Assembly: GCF_013523125.1 (NCBI RefSeq)
Contig: NZ_JAAMQJ010000008.1
Coordinates: forward strand, 1-64,000
Length of the DNA: 64,000 bases
Direction of reading: 5' to 3'
From: Pseudomonas entomophila
GTDB lineage: Bacteria > Pseudomonadota > Gammaproteobacteria > Pseudomonadales > Pseudomonadaceae
The position numbers were made by a program, and so were the translations under genes. Positions 1-8,837 of the stretch are shown in pieces. The notes beneath the pieces were generated by a model that saw only the letters and a program-made list of their open reading frames with translations, was not told the DNA's origin and made no database searches. Numbering within the stretch: position 1 is the first letter of the stretch; each line of letters opens with the position of its first letter.

Positions 1-207
1 GATCATCCAGCACTCGGTTCAACCTTGTGAATGCGTGCTCACGCCGGGGGCGGGCACTAGATACCGTTCGAACTGTTCGAGTGAGGGTGGAAGGCCCGAG
101 CATATCTACAATGCGGGCTCGATGCCCCAGGAGCGGCTCTGCTTCATGGCCTTCCCTCGATGATCAGTCGAGAACTTTGGCCTGCAAGGAGGCAAAAGTC
201 GAGATAC

Positions 208-231
208 AAGGAGCGGCCCCCGTGCCGCGAT
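208..231. repeat. REP-like palindromic element, single copy
   Basis: The element reads AGGAGCGGCCCCCGTGCCGC and matches, with small changes, the copy at 38137-38160 in the flhB-flhA gap. It is the extragenic palindrome type common in P. putida-group genomes. Confidence 0.6.
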
Positions 232-301
232 CGGGCCCGCAGGGCCCGCACGATCAGCCACACCGTCGACACGGGCTCACCCCCATGGCTCAGCCATAAT
301 C

Positions 302-350
302 CTTGTAGCTTGTAGCTTGTAGCTTGTAGCTTGTAGCTTGTAGCTTGCAG
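302..350. repeat. Seven tandem copies of heptamer CTTGTAG
   Basis: Six exact CTTGTAG units (302-343) are followed by one CTTGCAG unit (344-350). The array ends about 117 bp upstream of the -24 element of the flgB promoter. Related AGCT-rich units occur at 43510-43633. Copy number is likely to vary by slippage (inference). Confidence 0.9.
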
Positions 351-466
351 CCCGCCACCCTCCATTGCCGCTTTCCCGTCACCCTGCGGAAAAAAATTGC
401 CGCTTTTCTGGCAGCCACTTCGACACTTTCACGCACGGCCCCCGCATTCATTGCCTCCTGCCACAT

Positions 467-482
467 TGGCACAACCCTTGCT
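467..482 (+). promoter_or_regulatory. Sigma-54 promoter of the flgB operon
   Basis: TGGCAC-AACCC-TTGCT is a near-perfect -24/-12 (RpoN) element, 48 bp upstream of the flgB ATG. In Pseudomonas the flgBCDE operon is sigma-54 dependent and activated through FleR (family knowledge). Confidence 0.9.
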
Positions 483-530
483 AATACTTCGCATCCGACC
501 ATTCTGGCCGTCCTGCGAAGGTTTTCCGAC

Positions 531-941
531 ATGAGCATCAGTTTCGACAAGGCGCTCGGCATCCACGAAAAAGCCCTGGGCTTTCGTGCCCAGCGGGCCG
601 AGGTGCTGGCCAACAACATCGCCAACGCCGATACGCCGAACTACAAGGCGCGCGACCTGGACTTCTCTTCGGTGCTCGCCGCCGAGTCGCAGAAGACCCA
701 AGGCGGCCGCATGACCCTGGAGCGTACCAGCAGCCGCCACATCGAAGCCGAGGGCCTGTCGCCTTCGACCGACGACGTGCTGCAGTACCGCACACCGTTG
801 CAGCCGTCGCTGGACCAGAACACCGTCGACGCCCAGCTCGAGCAGTCGAGCTACGCCGAGAACGCCATCGGCTTCCAGGCCAGCTTCACCTTGCTCAACA
901 ACAAATTCAAAGGGCTGATGTCGGCCCTGCGCGGAGAGTGA
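531..941 (+). CDS. flgB: Flagellar proximal rod protein FlgB
   Basis: FlgB forms the proximal part of the flagellar rod in the periplasm, next to the FliE/FliF base. The 136-residue product has the usual length and carries the N-terminal rod/hook signature (NNIANADTPNYKARD near residues 28-42) and an amphipathic C-terminal helix. An in-frame extension reaches back to 345, but it would run through the sigma-54 promoter, so the ATG at 531 is the start. It is the first gene of flgBCDE, and flgC follows two bases after its stop. Confidence 0.96.
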   Translation: MSISFDKALGIHEKALGFRAQRAEVLANNIANADTPNYKARDLDFSSVLAAESQKTQGGRMTLERTSSRHIEAEGLSPSTDDVLQYRTPLQPSLDQNTVDAQLEQSSYAENAIGFQASFTLLNNKFKGLMSALRGE

Positions 942-943
942 CC

Positions 944-1387
944 ATGTCCCTGGCCAACGTTTTCAACATCGCCGGCAGCGGCATGAGCGCACAGAACACC
1001 CGCCTCAACACGGTGGCGTCGAACATCGCCAACGCCGAGACCGTCTCCTCGAGCGTCGACCAGACCTACCGCGCGCGGCACCCGGTGTTCGCCACCACCT
1101 TCCAGCAGGCGCAATCCGGCATGGGCCAGTCGCTGTTCGAGGACCAGGGCGAGGCCGGGCAAGGTGTGCAGGTGACCGGGATCGTCGAGGACCAGAGCAA
1201 TCTGGAGGCGCGCTACGAACCCAATCACCCGGCGGCGAACAAGGACGGCTACGTCTATTACCCCAACGTCAACGTGGTCGAGGAGATGGCTGACATGATC
1301 TCCGCCAGCCGGTCGTTCCAGACCAACGCCGAGCTGATGAACACCGCCAAGACAATGATGCAGAAAGTCCTGACCCTCGGTCAGTGA
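944..1387 (+). CDS. flgC: Flagellar proximal rod protein FlgC
   Basis: FlgC is a proximal rod subunit secreted through the flagellar type III system and assembled with FlgB and FlgF. The 147-residue protein has the family N-terminus (FNIAGSGMSAQNTRLN), the NIANAET motif and a C-terminal coiled helix with NAELMNTAKTMM. An upstream in-frame GTG at 938 overlaps the flgB stop; the ATG at 944 gives the normal family length and is preferred. Confidence 0.96.
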   Translation: MSLANVFNIAGSGMSAQNTRLNTVASNIANAETVSSSVDQTYRARHPVFATTFQQAQSGMGQSLFEDQGEAGQGVQVTGIVEDQSNLEARYEPNHPAANKDGYVYYPNVNVVEEMADMISASRSFQTNAELMNTAKTMMQKVLTLGQ

Positions 1388-1402
1388 TAGGGAACCCCGG
1401 CC

Positions 1403-2119
1403 ATGGCAGTCGATAGCACCAGCGCGGTCAACCTGACGGACGTCCTCAAGGCGTCCACCGTGACCAGCGCCACTCCCAGCAGCACCAAGAGCGCCAGCCT
1501 CACCGGCGCCAGCGAAAAAGCCCTCGGCAAGGATGCGTTCCTGCAATTGCTGGTCACCCAGATGCAGAACCAGAACCCGCTCGACCCGCAGGACAACAGC
1601 GAGTTCGTCGCTCAGCTGGCGCAGTTCAGCAGCCTGGAGGGCATCTCCTCGCTCAACGAGTCGGTGACCTCCATTTCCAGCGCGCTCGGCTCGTCCCGCG
1701 CCTTGCAGGCCTCGTCCCTGGTCGGGCGCTCGGTGGTCGTGCAGAACGACCAGGCCGTGGTCGACACCAGCAAGAGCCTGAACGGCAGCGTGGTGCTGCC
1801 GCAATCGGTGAGCGGGGCCACGGTCACTGTCAGCGACGCCAGTGGCAAGGTGATCAAGACCCTCGAGCTGGGGCCGCAAAGCGCCGGTAATGCCAGTTTC
1901 ATCTGGGACGGCACCAACGCCAGTGGCGAGAAGGTCGACCCCGGCACCTACCGTTTCGACGCCAAGACCACCCTCGACGGCGCCTCGGTGGCCCTGGGCA
2001 CGTTGCTGCCCGCCACCGTCACCAGCGTGACCCTCAGCCAGACTGGCGGAGAAATGATGCTCAACCTGTCCGGTGTCGGTCAGGTCGCGTTGTCCAAAGT
2101 GCAAACCATCGGTATTTGA
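1403..2119 (+). CDS. flgD: Flagellar hook assembly scaffold FlgD
   Basis: FlgD caps the growing hook and is discarded when the hook is finished. The 238-residue protein has the conserved N-terminal export/capping region (GKDAFLQLLVTQMQNQNPLD, about residues 46-65) and a C-terminal Tudor/FNIII-like beta domain (FIWDGTNASGEKV...GTYRF). It lies between flgC (15 bp gap) and flgE (28 bp gap) in the same operon. Nothing unusual was seen. Confidence 0.95.
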   Translation: MAVDSTSAVNLTDVLKASTVTSATPSSTKSASLTGASEKALGKDAFLQLLVTQMQNQNPLDPQDNSEFVAQLAQFSSLEGISSLNESVTSISSALGSSRALQASSLVGRSVVVQNDQAVVDTSKSLNGSVVLPQSVSGATVTVSDASGKVIKTLELGPQSAGNASFIWDGTNASGEKVDPGTYRFDAKTTLDGASVALGTLLPATVTSVTLSQTGGEMMLNLSGVGQVALSKVQTIGI

Positions 2120-2147
2120 CGCCGGTTCACGGCATCAGGAGTGAAAC

Positions 2148-3509
2148 ATGTCGTACAACATCGGCCTGAGTGGCCTCTACGCGGCCAACAAGCAGCTGGA
2201 CGTGACCGGCAACAACATCGCCAACGCCAACACCACGGGGTTCAAGTCCTCCCGTGCCGAGTTCGCCGACGTCTATGCCGGTGCCAACCGGCTGGGTACC
2301 GCGGGCAAGCAGATCGGCAGCGGCGTGAACCTGGCGGCCGTGTCCCAGCAGTTCAACCAGGGTGACGTGACCAACACCGGCAACGTGCTGGACATGGGCA
2401 TCCAGGGGCAGGGCTATTTCATCCTCAACGATGGCAACTCGACCAGCTACACCCGTGCCGGTGCGTTCCAGACCGACAAGGACAGCTACATCGTCAGCGC
2501 CGATGGCGATCGCCTGCAAGGCTATGCCGCCGATGCTTCGGGCAAGATCCTCAAGACCGGCCTGACCGACCTGAAGATCGACACCTCGGCGCTGCAGCCC
2601 AAGGCCACCACCAAGGTCGATCAGGGCCTGAACCTGAACTCCTCGGCCACCTCGATTCCGCTGCAGGTCTCGGACGGCAACACGCCACCGGCGATGGTCG
2701 CCAACAAACCGTTCGACCCGTCGGACGACACGACCTACAGCCGCTCGTTCCCGACCAAGGTCTACGACAGCCAGGGCAACGAGCATACCCTGGAGCAGTT
2801 CTACCGCAAGACCGACACCAACCAGTGGTCGATGTACACCTTGATCGACGGTCGCAACCCGATGGATCCGACCAGTACCCAGCCGCTGACCGGTTCGCTG
2901 GCGTTCAACAGCGACGGCTCGATCAACAGCATGACCGCCAACAACACCGGCCTGCCCGACGGCGCATCGTTCACCGTGGCCGACAACACCTTCACCCTGG
3001 CCGGCTGGGTGCCGGCCGAGAAGAACGGTGCCGGCGTCTGGGCCCCCAACGGTGCGGCCGGCGATGCCAAGGGCATCAAGCTGGGCATGGAGGCAACCAC
3101 GTCCTACAACAGTGACACCGCACGTGTCTCGCAGTCGCAGGACGGCTATGCCACCGGTACGCTGTCCAGCCTGAGCGTCGATTCCACGGGCGTGCTGTTC
3201 GCCAGCTTCAGCAACCAGCAGTCCCGTGCCATTGGCCAGGTGGCGGTCGCCAGCTTCGCCAACGACCAGGGCCTGGCGAAGATCGGCGGTACCCGCTGGC
3301 AGGCGACCTACGCCTCGGGCGCGGCCGGCGTCGACACGCCGAAGACCGGCAGCCTGGGCTCGATCGAATCCGGCTCGCTGGAGTCGTCGAACGTCAACCT
3401 GACCCAGGAGCTGGTCGACCTGATCAAGGCGCAGAGCTACTACCAGGCCAACGCCAAGACCATTTCCACCGAGAGCACCCTGATGCAGACCACCATCCAG
3501 ATGACCTGA
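2148..3509 (+). CDS. flgE: Flagellar hook protein FlgE
   Basis: FlgE polymerises into the hook, the universal joint outside the outer membrane. At 453 residues it is within the usual range for pseudomonads. Conserved ends are visible: GLSGLYAANKQLDVTGNNIA at the N-terminus and a C-terminal helix (LVDLIKAQSYYQANAKTIST). The surface-exposed middle is Ser/Thr/Asn-rich. A GC-rich inverted repeat (3525-3532 with 3547-3554) follows the stop but lacks a T-tract, so it is only a weak terminator candidate. Confidence 0.96.
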   Translation: MSYNIGLSGLYAANKQLDVTGNNIANANTTGFKSSRAEFADVYAGANRLGTAGKQIGSGVNLAAVSQQFNQGDVTNTGNVLDMGIQGQGYFILNDGNSTSYTRAGAFQTDKDSYIVSADGDRLQGYAADASGKILKTGLTDLKIDTSALQPKATTKVDQGLNLNSSATSIPLQVSDGNTPPAMVANKPFDPSDDTTYSRSFPTKVYDSQGNEHTLEQFYRKTDTNQWSMYTLIDGRNPMDPTSTQPLTGSLAFNSDGSINSMTANNTGLPDGASFTVADNTFTLAGWVPAEKNGAGVWAPNGAAGDAKGIKLGMEATTSYNSDTARVSQSQDGYATGTLSSLSVDSTGVLFASFSNQQSRAIGQVAVASFANDQGLAKIGGTRWQATYASGAAGVDTPKTGSLGSIESGSLESSNVNLTQELVDLIKAQSYYQANAKTISTESTLMQTTIQMT

Positions 3510-3610
3510 TGGCGGTTGGCGCCAGGCCTGCCGGGGCCTCGACTCTGGCAGGCCCGGCGCTCGCGTCGTGGTGCGCTTCACGTCCATTTTCGTAGGGGGT
3601 TAGTGCCTGT

Positions 3611-3802
3611 ATGCGCGCGTCGCTCCTTGTCTGCGCCCTGGCCGGCGCCCTGCTGCTGGCTCAGGCCCACGCCGCTGCCGCGCCCTGGTTCCGTTGGGAA
3701 AGCCAGGTCGATGGGCGTCTGGTCTGCTCGCAGTGGTCGCCCGGCGAAGGCTGGAAACGGTTTGCCGGCCCTTTCAACAACGCCGGCTGCCGCGATCATT
3801 AG
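3611..3802 (+). CDS. Small putative secreted protein, unknown function
   Basis: I do not recognise this 63-residue product. It has a clear Sec-type signal peptide (hydrophobic residues 4-17, Ala-rich cleavage region near 20-24) and a short mature part containing PWFRWESQVDGRLVCSQW, an FAGPF motif and two cysteines that could form a disulfide. A purine-rich stretch (TAGGGGG) lies upstream. It sits alone between flgE and the sigma-54 promoter of flgF; related P. putida-group genomes carry a small hypothetical gene at this place as far as I recall. It could be a periplasmic accessory protein or a spurious frame. Confidence 0.55.
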   Translation: MRASLLVCALAGALLLAQAHAAAAPWFRWESQVDGRLVCSQWSPGEGWKRFAGPFNNAGCRDH

Positions 3803-3839
3803 GGGTCTGTTGTGGTTGGGCCAGTATTTTCATCTCTGC

Positions 3840-3960
3840 ATCGCCGGCAAGCCGGCTCCCACAACGGCTCTACAACGTCTGGACCGTCAGCGGCACGTCC
3901 ATGGCTCCAGTGCCGAGCGCACAATGATAGGGCCTTTGTGGGAGCCGGCTTGCCGGCGAT
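3840..3960. repeat. REPIN: inverted pair of REP elements
   Basis: Two perfect 25-bp inverted copies (3840-3864 and 3936-3960; core GCCGGCAAGCCGGCTCCCAC) flank about 70 bp. This doublet arrangement is the REPIN unit mobilised by RAYT transposases in Pseudomonas (family knowledge). No RAYT gene is present in this window. Confidence 0.85.
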
Positions 3961-4057
3961 AGGGCCGGTGCGTTCAACCACTGCCTCACCGGCTGCCGGC
4001 AGGCGGCAAACGACCGCCGGATAACCGTCATCCCTGGCCCGACCGTTCATCCCCAGA

Positions 4058-4080
4058 CCCCGTGAATACGGGGCCTTTTC
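4058..4080 (+). terminator. Rho-independent terminator upstream of flgF
   Basis: A CCCCGT / ACGGGG stem with a GAAT loop (4058-4073) is followed by TTTT at 4076-4079. It would insulate the flgBCDE/small-ORF transcript from the flgF sigma-54 promoter 16 bp further on. Confidence 0.7.
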
Positions 4081-4095
4081 GTGTTTTCGAAAAGT

Positions 4096-4111
4096 TGGCG
4101 CAAAGCTTGCT
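4096..4111 (+). promoter_or_regulatory. Sigma-54 promoter of the flgF operon
   Basis: TGGCGC-AAAGC-TTGCT matches the -24/-12 consensus and lies 59 bp upstream of the flgF GTG start, directly after a terminator hairpin. Confidence 0.88.
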
Positions 4112-4170
4112 TAACAGCCAGCACAGCAACGGTCGGCGGCAATCGCTTGCCCATGCAGCGGAGGATCGAA

Positions 4171-4911
4171 GTGGACAAATTGCTCTACGTGGCCATGAGT
4201 GGCGCCAGCCAGAACGCACTGGCGCAACAGGCCCATGCCAACAACCTGGCGAACGTCTCGACCAGTGGTTTCCAGCGTGATCTGGAGCAGGCGCGCTCGA
4301 TGCCGGTGTTCGGTGACAGCTTTCCGGCGCGGGCCTATGCGATGACCGAGCGGCCTGCCACCGACTTCACCCCGGGCGCCCTGCAGGAAACCGGGCGTGA
4401 CCTGGACGTGGCGGTCAGCGGCGACGGTCTGATCGCGGTGCAGGCGCCCGATGGCAGCGAGGCCTACGTGCGCACCGCCAGCCTGAACATCGATGCCCTG
4501 GGCGTGCTGCGCGCCGGCAACGGCATGCCGGTGATGGGCAACGGCGGCCCGATCGCCATTCCGCCGGAGCAGAAGGTCGAGATCGGCGAGGACGGTACCA
4601 TCAGCATCCGCGGCATGGGCGAGGACCCTCGGGTCATGGCCGAAGTCGACCGGATCAAGCTGGTCAAGCCGGACATCAAGGCCATCAGCAAAGGCACCGA
4701 CGGCCTGCTGCATACCGGCGACGGCCAGCCGGCGCCGGCCGACGGCACCGTGCGCATGGTCTCGGGCTTTCTCGAGGCAAGTAACGTCAATGCCGTCGAG
4801 GAGATGACCTCGGTCCTGGCGCTGTCCCGGCAATTCGAGCTGCACATCAAGATGATGAACACGGCCAAGGAAGGCGATGAAGCCATGGCCCGCGTCTTGC
4901 AAATCGGCTAA
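4171..4911 (+). CDS. flgF: Flagellar proximal rod protein FlgF
   Basis: FlgF is a rod subunit. The 246-residue protein shows the family ends: DKLLYVAMSGASQNALAQQA at the N-terminus and VEEMTSVLALSRQFELHIKM at the C-terminus. An in-frame ATG at 4081 lies upstream of the sigma-54 promoter and cannot be used from it. GGAGG at 4160-4164, six bases before GTG 4171, sets the start. It begins the flgFGHIJKL transcription unit. Confidence 0.94.
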   Translation: MDKLLYVAMSGASQNALAQQAHANNLANVSTSGFQRDLEQARSMPVFGDSFPARAYAMTERPATDFTPGALQETGRDLDVAVSGDGLIAVQAPDGSEAYVRTASLNIDALGVLRAGNGMPVMGNGGPIAIPPEQKVEIGEDGTISIRGMGEDPRVMAEVDRIKLVKPDIKAISKGTDGLLHTGDGQPAPADGTVRMVSGFLEASNVNAVEEMTSVLALSRQFELHIKMMNTAKEGDEAMARVLQIG

Positions 4912-4957
4912 TCACACCTGAACACGTGCCGTAAAACAGGCACACGAGGAGAATCCC

Positions 4958-5743
4958 ATGCTTCCGGCTCTGTGGGTCGCCAAGACCGGCCTGTCCGCCC
5001 AGGACACCAACCTGACGGTCATTTCCAACAACCTGGCCAACGTCTCGACCACCGGTTTCAAGCGCGATCGCGCCGAGTTCCAGGACCTGCTGTACCAGAC
5101 CAAGCGCCAGCCCGGTGCCCAGTCCACCCAGGACAGCCAGCTGCCGTCCGGCCTGCAGGTCGGTACGGGTGTGCGTATCGTCGGCACCCAGAAGAACTTC
5201 GCGGTCGGCAGCCTGCAGACCACCGAGAACCCGCTGGACATGGCGGTCAACGGGCGCGGTTTCTTCCAGGTGCTGCAACCCGATGGCACGGTGTCCTACA
5301 CCCGTGACGGTACGTTCCACCTGAACTCCGATGGCCAGATCGTCACCGCCAACGGCTTGTCGCTGGAGCCGGCCATCGTCGTGCCGCCCGATGCCATGAC
5401 CTTCACCGTCGGCCAGGACGGCACCGTGTCGATCACCACCTCCGGCAACGCGGCCGCCCAGGTGATCGGCAACCTGCAGACCGCCGACTTCATCAACCCG
5501 GCCGGCCTGCAAGCGATCGGCAACAACCTGTTCCTGGAGACCGCCGCCAGCGGTGCGCCGCAGGTGGGTACACCTGGCCTGAACGGCTTCGGCACCACCT
5601 TGCAGCAGACCCTGGAGAACTCCAACGTCAGCACCGTGGAAGAGCTGGTGAACATGATCACCACCCAGCGCGCCTACGAGATGAACTCCAAGGTCATCTC
5701 CACCGCCGACCAGATGCTGTCGTTCGTGACCCAACAGCTGTAA
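4958..5743 (+). CDS. flgG: Flagellar distal rod protein FlgG
   Basis: FlgG builds the distal rod, which passes through the P and L rings. The 261-residue protein has the usual length and carries LWVAKTGLSAQDTNLTVISN, NLANVSTTGFKRDRAEFQD and the C-terminal NSNVSTVEELVNMITTQRAY segment that marks FlgG. GAGGAG lies shortly upstream of the ATG. It follows flgF by 46 bp. Confidence 0.97.
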   Translation: MLPALWVAKTGLSAQDTNLTVISNNLANVSTTGFKRDRAEFQDLLYQTKRQPGAQSTQDSQLPSGLQVGTGVRIVGTQKNFAVGSLQTTENPLDMAVNGRGFFQVLQPDGTVSYTRDGTFHLNSDGQIVTANGLSLEPAIVVPPDAMTFTVGQDGTVSITTSGNAAAQVIGNLQTADFINPAGLQAIGNNLFLETAASGAPQVGTPGLNGFGTTLQQTLENSNVSTVEELVNMITTQRAYEMNSKVISTADQMLSFVTQQL

Positions 5744-5800
5744 CCCTTGAAAGCGATCCGGCTGCGCCCGCAGCGTCCGTCACACCGTGAGGTAAGCGTC

Positions 5801-6496
5801 ATGCATCGTCTGTTTTCCGTGTTCGCCCTGGGCAGTGCGTTGGTGCTGGCCGGTTGCGTGGCGCCGGCAGCCAAGCCCAACGACCCCTACTATGCGCCGG
5901 TGCTGCCGCGCACGCCGCTGCCGGCGGCAGCCAACAACGGGTCGATCTATCAGGCCGGGTTCGAGCAGAACTTCTACAGCGATCGCAAGGCCTTCCGGGT
6001 CGGTGACATCATCACCATCACCCTCAACGAGCGCACCTCGGCCAGCAAGAACGCCGGCTCGCAGATCGCCAAGAACAGCAGCGCCAAGCTCGGCCTGACC
6101 TCGCTGTTCGGGGGTTCGGCCACCACCAACAACCCGTTCGGCGGCGGCGACCTGTCGCTCGACGCCGGCTACAGCGGTGACCGCAGCACCAAGGGCGACA
6201 GCAAGGCCGCGCAAGGCAACACCCTGACCGGTTCGGTCACCGTGACCGTGGCCGAGGTGCTGCCCAACGGCATCATCGCCGTGCGCGGCGAGAAGTGGAT
6301 GACCCTGAACACCGGCGACGAGCTGGTGCGCATCGCCGGGCTGGTCCGGGCCGATGACATCGCCACCGACAACACCGTGCCCTCGACCCGGGTCGCCGAT
6401 GCGCGCATCACCTATTCGGGCACCGGTTCGTTCGCCGAGGCCAGTCAGCCTGGCTGGTTCGACCGTTTCTTCCTCAGCCCGCTGTTCCCCTTCTGA
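5801..6496 (+). CDS. flgH: Flagellar L-ring lipoprotein FlgH
   Basis: FlgH forms the L ring in the outer membrane. The 231-residue precursor has a lipoprotein signal peptide with the lipobox LAGC, so Cys19 would be acylated. Conserved FlgH segments include [19 protein letters not shown] and [23 protein letters not shown] at 5789-5792 supports the ATG at 5801 over an upstream in-frame ATG (5747), which would bury the signal peptide behind 18 residues. Confidence 0.96.
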   Translation: MHRLFSVFALGSALVLAGCVAPAAKPNDPYYAPVLPRTPLPAAANNGSIYQAGFEQNFYSDRKAFRVGDIITITLNERTSASKNAGSQIAKNSSAKLGLTSLFGGSATTNNPFGGGDLSLDAGYSGDRSTKGDSKAAQGNTLTGSVTVTVAEVLPNGIIAVRGEKWMTLNTGDELVRIAGLVRADDIATDNTVPSTRVADARITYSGTGSFAEASQPGWFDRFFLSPLFPF

Positions 6497-6508
6497 GTGC
6501 GCACGCCC

Positions 6509-7618
6509 ATGCTCAACGTCAGGCACCTGATCGTCGCCACCCTGCTGCTGACCTGTGCGTTCGGTGCCCAGGCCGAACGCCTGAAGGACATCGCCAGCAT
6601 CTCCGGGGTGCGCACCAACCAGTTGATCGGCTACGGCCTGGTCGTGGGGCTCAACGGCACGGGTGACCAGACCACCCAGACGCCGTTCACCCTGCAGACC
6701 TTCAACAACATGCTGTCGCAGTTCGGCATCAAGGTGCCGCCAGGGTCGGGCAACGTGCAGCTCAAGAACGTCGCGGCGGTGTCGGTGCATGCCGACCTGC
6801 CGGCGTTCGCCAAGCCGGGCCAGGTGATCGACATCACCGTGTCGTCCATCGGCAACTCCAAGAGCCTGCGCGGCGGCAGCCTGCTGATGACGCCGCTCAA
6901 GGGGATCGACGGCAACGTCTACGCCATCGCCCAGGGCAACCTGGTGGTCGGCGGCTTCGACGCCGAAGGCCGAGACGGCTCGCGCATCACCGTCAACGTT
7001 CCGTCGGCCGGGCGCATCCCTGGGGGCGCGTCGGTCGAGCGTGCGGTACCGAGCGGCTTCAACCAGGGCAACAGCCTGACGCTGAACCTCAACCGCCCGG
7101 ACTTCACCACCGCCAAGCACATCGTCGACAAGGTCAACGAGCTGCTCGGCCCTGGCGTGGCTCAGGCCATCGACGGCGGCTCGGTGCAGGTCACCGCGCC
7201 CATGGACCCGAGCCAGCGCGTGGACTACCTGTCGATCCTGGAGAACCTGGAGATCGACCCGGGCCAGGCGGTGGCCAAGGTGATCATCAACTCGCGTACC
7301 GGCACCATCGTGATCGGCCAGAACGTCAAGGTCTCGCCAGCGGCGGTGACCCACGGCAGCCTGACCGTGACCATCACCGAGGACCCGATCGTCAGCCAGC
7401 CGGGTGCCTTCTCCGGCGGTCAGACCGCCGTGGTGCCACGCTCGCGGGTCAACGCCCAGCAGGAAGCCAAGCCGATGTTCAAGTTCGGCCCCGGCACCAC
7501 GCTCGACGAGATCGTCCGCGCGGTGAACCAGGTCGGCGCTGCACCCGGTGACCTGATGGCGATCCTCGAAGCCTTGAAACAGGCCGGGGCGCTGCAAGCC
7601 GACCTGATCGTGATCTGA
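6509..7618 (+). CDS. flgI: Flagellar P-ring protein FlgI
   Basis: FlgI polymerises around the rod as the periplasmic P ring. From ATG 6509 the precursor is 369 residues with a Sec signal peptide ending near AFGAQA, followed by [20 protein letters not shown], the FlgI hallmark. A GTG at 6497, directly after the flgH stop, would add four residues and cannot be excluded. Tightly coupled to flgH and flgJ. Confidence 0.96.
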   Translation: MLNVRHLIVATLLLTCAFGAQAERLKDIASISGVRTNQLIGYGLVVGLNGTGDQTTQTPFTLQTFNNMLSQFGIKVPPGSGNVQLKNVAAVSVHADLPAFAKPGQVIDITVSSIGNSKSLRGGSLLMTPLKGIDGNVYAIAQGNLVVGGFDAEGRDGSRITVNVPSAGRIPGGASVERAVPSGFNQGNSLTLNLNRPDFTTAKHIVDKVNELLGPGVAQAIDGGSVQVTAPMDPSQRVDYLSILENLEIDPGQAVAKVIINSRTGTIVIGQNVKVSPAAVTHGSLTVTITEDPIVSQPGAFSGGQTAVVPRSRVNAQQEAKPMFKFGPGTTLDEIVRAVNQVGAAPGDLMAILEALKQAGALQADLIVI

Positions 7619-7628
7619 GGACCGTACG

Positions 7629-8825
7629 ATGAACAACGCCAAGAGCCTGGTCTCCAGTCAAGCCGACAGCGGCGCCTACACCGACCTCAACCGCCTGAGC
7701 TCGCTCAAGCACGGTGATCGCGACAGCGAAGGCAACCTGCGCAAGGTGGCCCAGGAATTCGAGTCGTTGTTCGTCAGCGAAATGCTCAAGGCCTCGCGCA
7801 AGGCCAGCAACGTGCTGGCCGACGACAACCCGATGAACACCGAAACGGTCAAACAGTACCAGGACATGTACGACCAGCAGATGGCGGTGAGCATGTCGCG
7901 CCAGGGCGGTGGCATCGGCCTGCAGGACGTGCTGATGCGTCAGCTGTCCAAGCAGAAGAGCCCGGCGGTGGGCAACACCAGCCCGTTCCCGCGCGTCGAA
8001 GGCAGCGCGCCGACCCTGTGGGGGCGGCAGGGCGTGGCCGGCGCCCATTCGGCGGTCAGCGGCGATACCCACGGGCGCAACGACGTCGCGGCGCTCAACG
8101 CTCGGCGCCTGGCCCTGCCGGGCAAGCTGACCGACCGTCTGCTGGCGGGCATCGTGCCGTCGGCCACGGCGGCCACGGCCGCCGCCACGACCAACACCGC
8201 CGCGCTGCCGGCGCGTGAAGGCGTGGCTGCCGTGTCCACGGCCCGTGCCTTCGCCGCGCCGGACCGCGCCCAGCTGCAAGGGCTCAGTCGCAGCGTCGCG
8301 CAACCGCCGCTGGCGCCGCAGAAGGTCTTCTCCGGCAGTGACGACTTCGTCGCCACCATGCTGCCGATGGCCGAAGCGGCCGCCAAGCGCATCGGCGTCG
8401 ACCCGCGCTACCTGGTCGCCCAGGCGGCGCTGGAAACCGGCTGGGGCAAGTCGGTGATGCGCAACGCCGATGGCAGCAACAGCCACAACCTGTTCGGCAT
8501 CAAGGCCAGCGGCAACTGGGAAGGCGACAAGGCACGGGCGATCACCAGCGAGTTCCGCGACGGCAAGTTCGTCAAGGAAACGGCGTCGTTCCGCTCCTAT
8601 GAGTCGTACCAGGACAGCTTCCACGACCTGGTCAGCTTGCTGCAGAACAACGCCCGCTATAAAGATGCGGTCGCTTCTGCCGATAAACCAGAACAGTTCG
8701 TGAAGGAGCTGCAAAAAGCCGGGTACGCCACCGACCCTGCCTATGCCAGCAAGATTTCGCAGATAGCCAAGCAGATGAAGTCGACCGAGAGCTACGCAGC
8801 TCTGACGACCACTCGGCAACTATAA
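7629..8825 (+). CDS. flgJ: FlgJ: rod cap and peptidoglycan hydrolase
   Basis: FlgJ caps the rod and opens the peptidoglycan for it. The 398-residue protein has the rod-binding domain (about residues 30-105, VAQEFESLFVSEMLKA), an Ala/Thr-rich linker (about 115-225) and a C-terminal glucosaminidase domain whose likely catalytic glutamate is E269 in AALETGWGKS, followed by NLFGIKA. It is longer than enterobacterial FlgJ mainly because of the linker. It lies 10 bp after flgI and 12 bp before flgK. Confidence 0.96.
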   Translation: MNNAKSLVSSQADSGAYTDLNRLSSLKHGDRDSEGNLRKVAQEFESLFVSEMLKASRKASNVLADDNPMNTETVKQYQDMYDQQMAVSMSRQGGGIGLQDVLMRQLSKQKSPAVGNTSPFPRVEGSAPTLWGRQGVAGAHSAVSGDTHGRNDVAALNARRLALPGKLTDRLLAGIVPSATAATAAATTNTAALPAREGVAAVSTARAFAAPDRAQLQGLSRSVAQPPLAPQKVFSGSDDFVATMLPMAEAAAKRIGVDPRYLVAQAALETGWGKSVMRNADGSNSHNLFGIKASGNWEGDKARAITSEFRDGKFVKETASFRSYESYQDSFHDLVSLLQNNARYKDAVASADKPEQFVKELQKAGYATDPAYASKISQIAKQMKSTESYAALTTTRQL

Positions 8826-8837
8826 GGGCCCGCAACC

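Larger units (their letters stand above)
1..530. other. Gap upstream of flgB, no supported gene
   Basis: I see no convincing coding region here: the reading frames that exist lack a ribosome binding site and resemble nothing I recognise. The stretch holds a single REP-like palindrome (208-231), a seven-copy heptanucleotide tandem repeat (302-350) and the sigma-54 promoter of the flgB operon (467-482). In related pseudomonads cheV and cheR lie upstream of flgB, so the left edge probably follows cheR (inference). Confidence 0.6.

Noticed and set aside
27..299. Plus-strand 90-codon frame at the window start
   Set aside because: No ribosome binding site, Arg/Pro/Gly-rich composition typical of a chance GC-rich frame, and it runs through a REP element.
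3519..3560. Hairpin after flgE as a terminator
   Set aside because: Strong GC stem but no T-tract; termination cannot be claimed.
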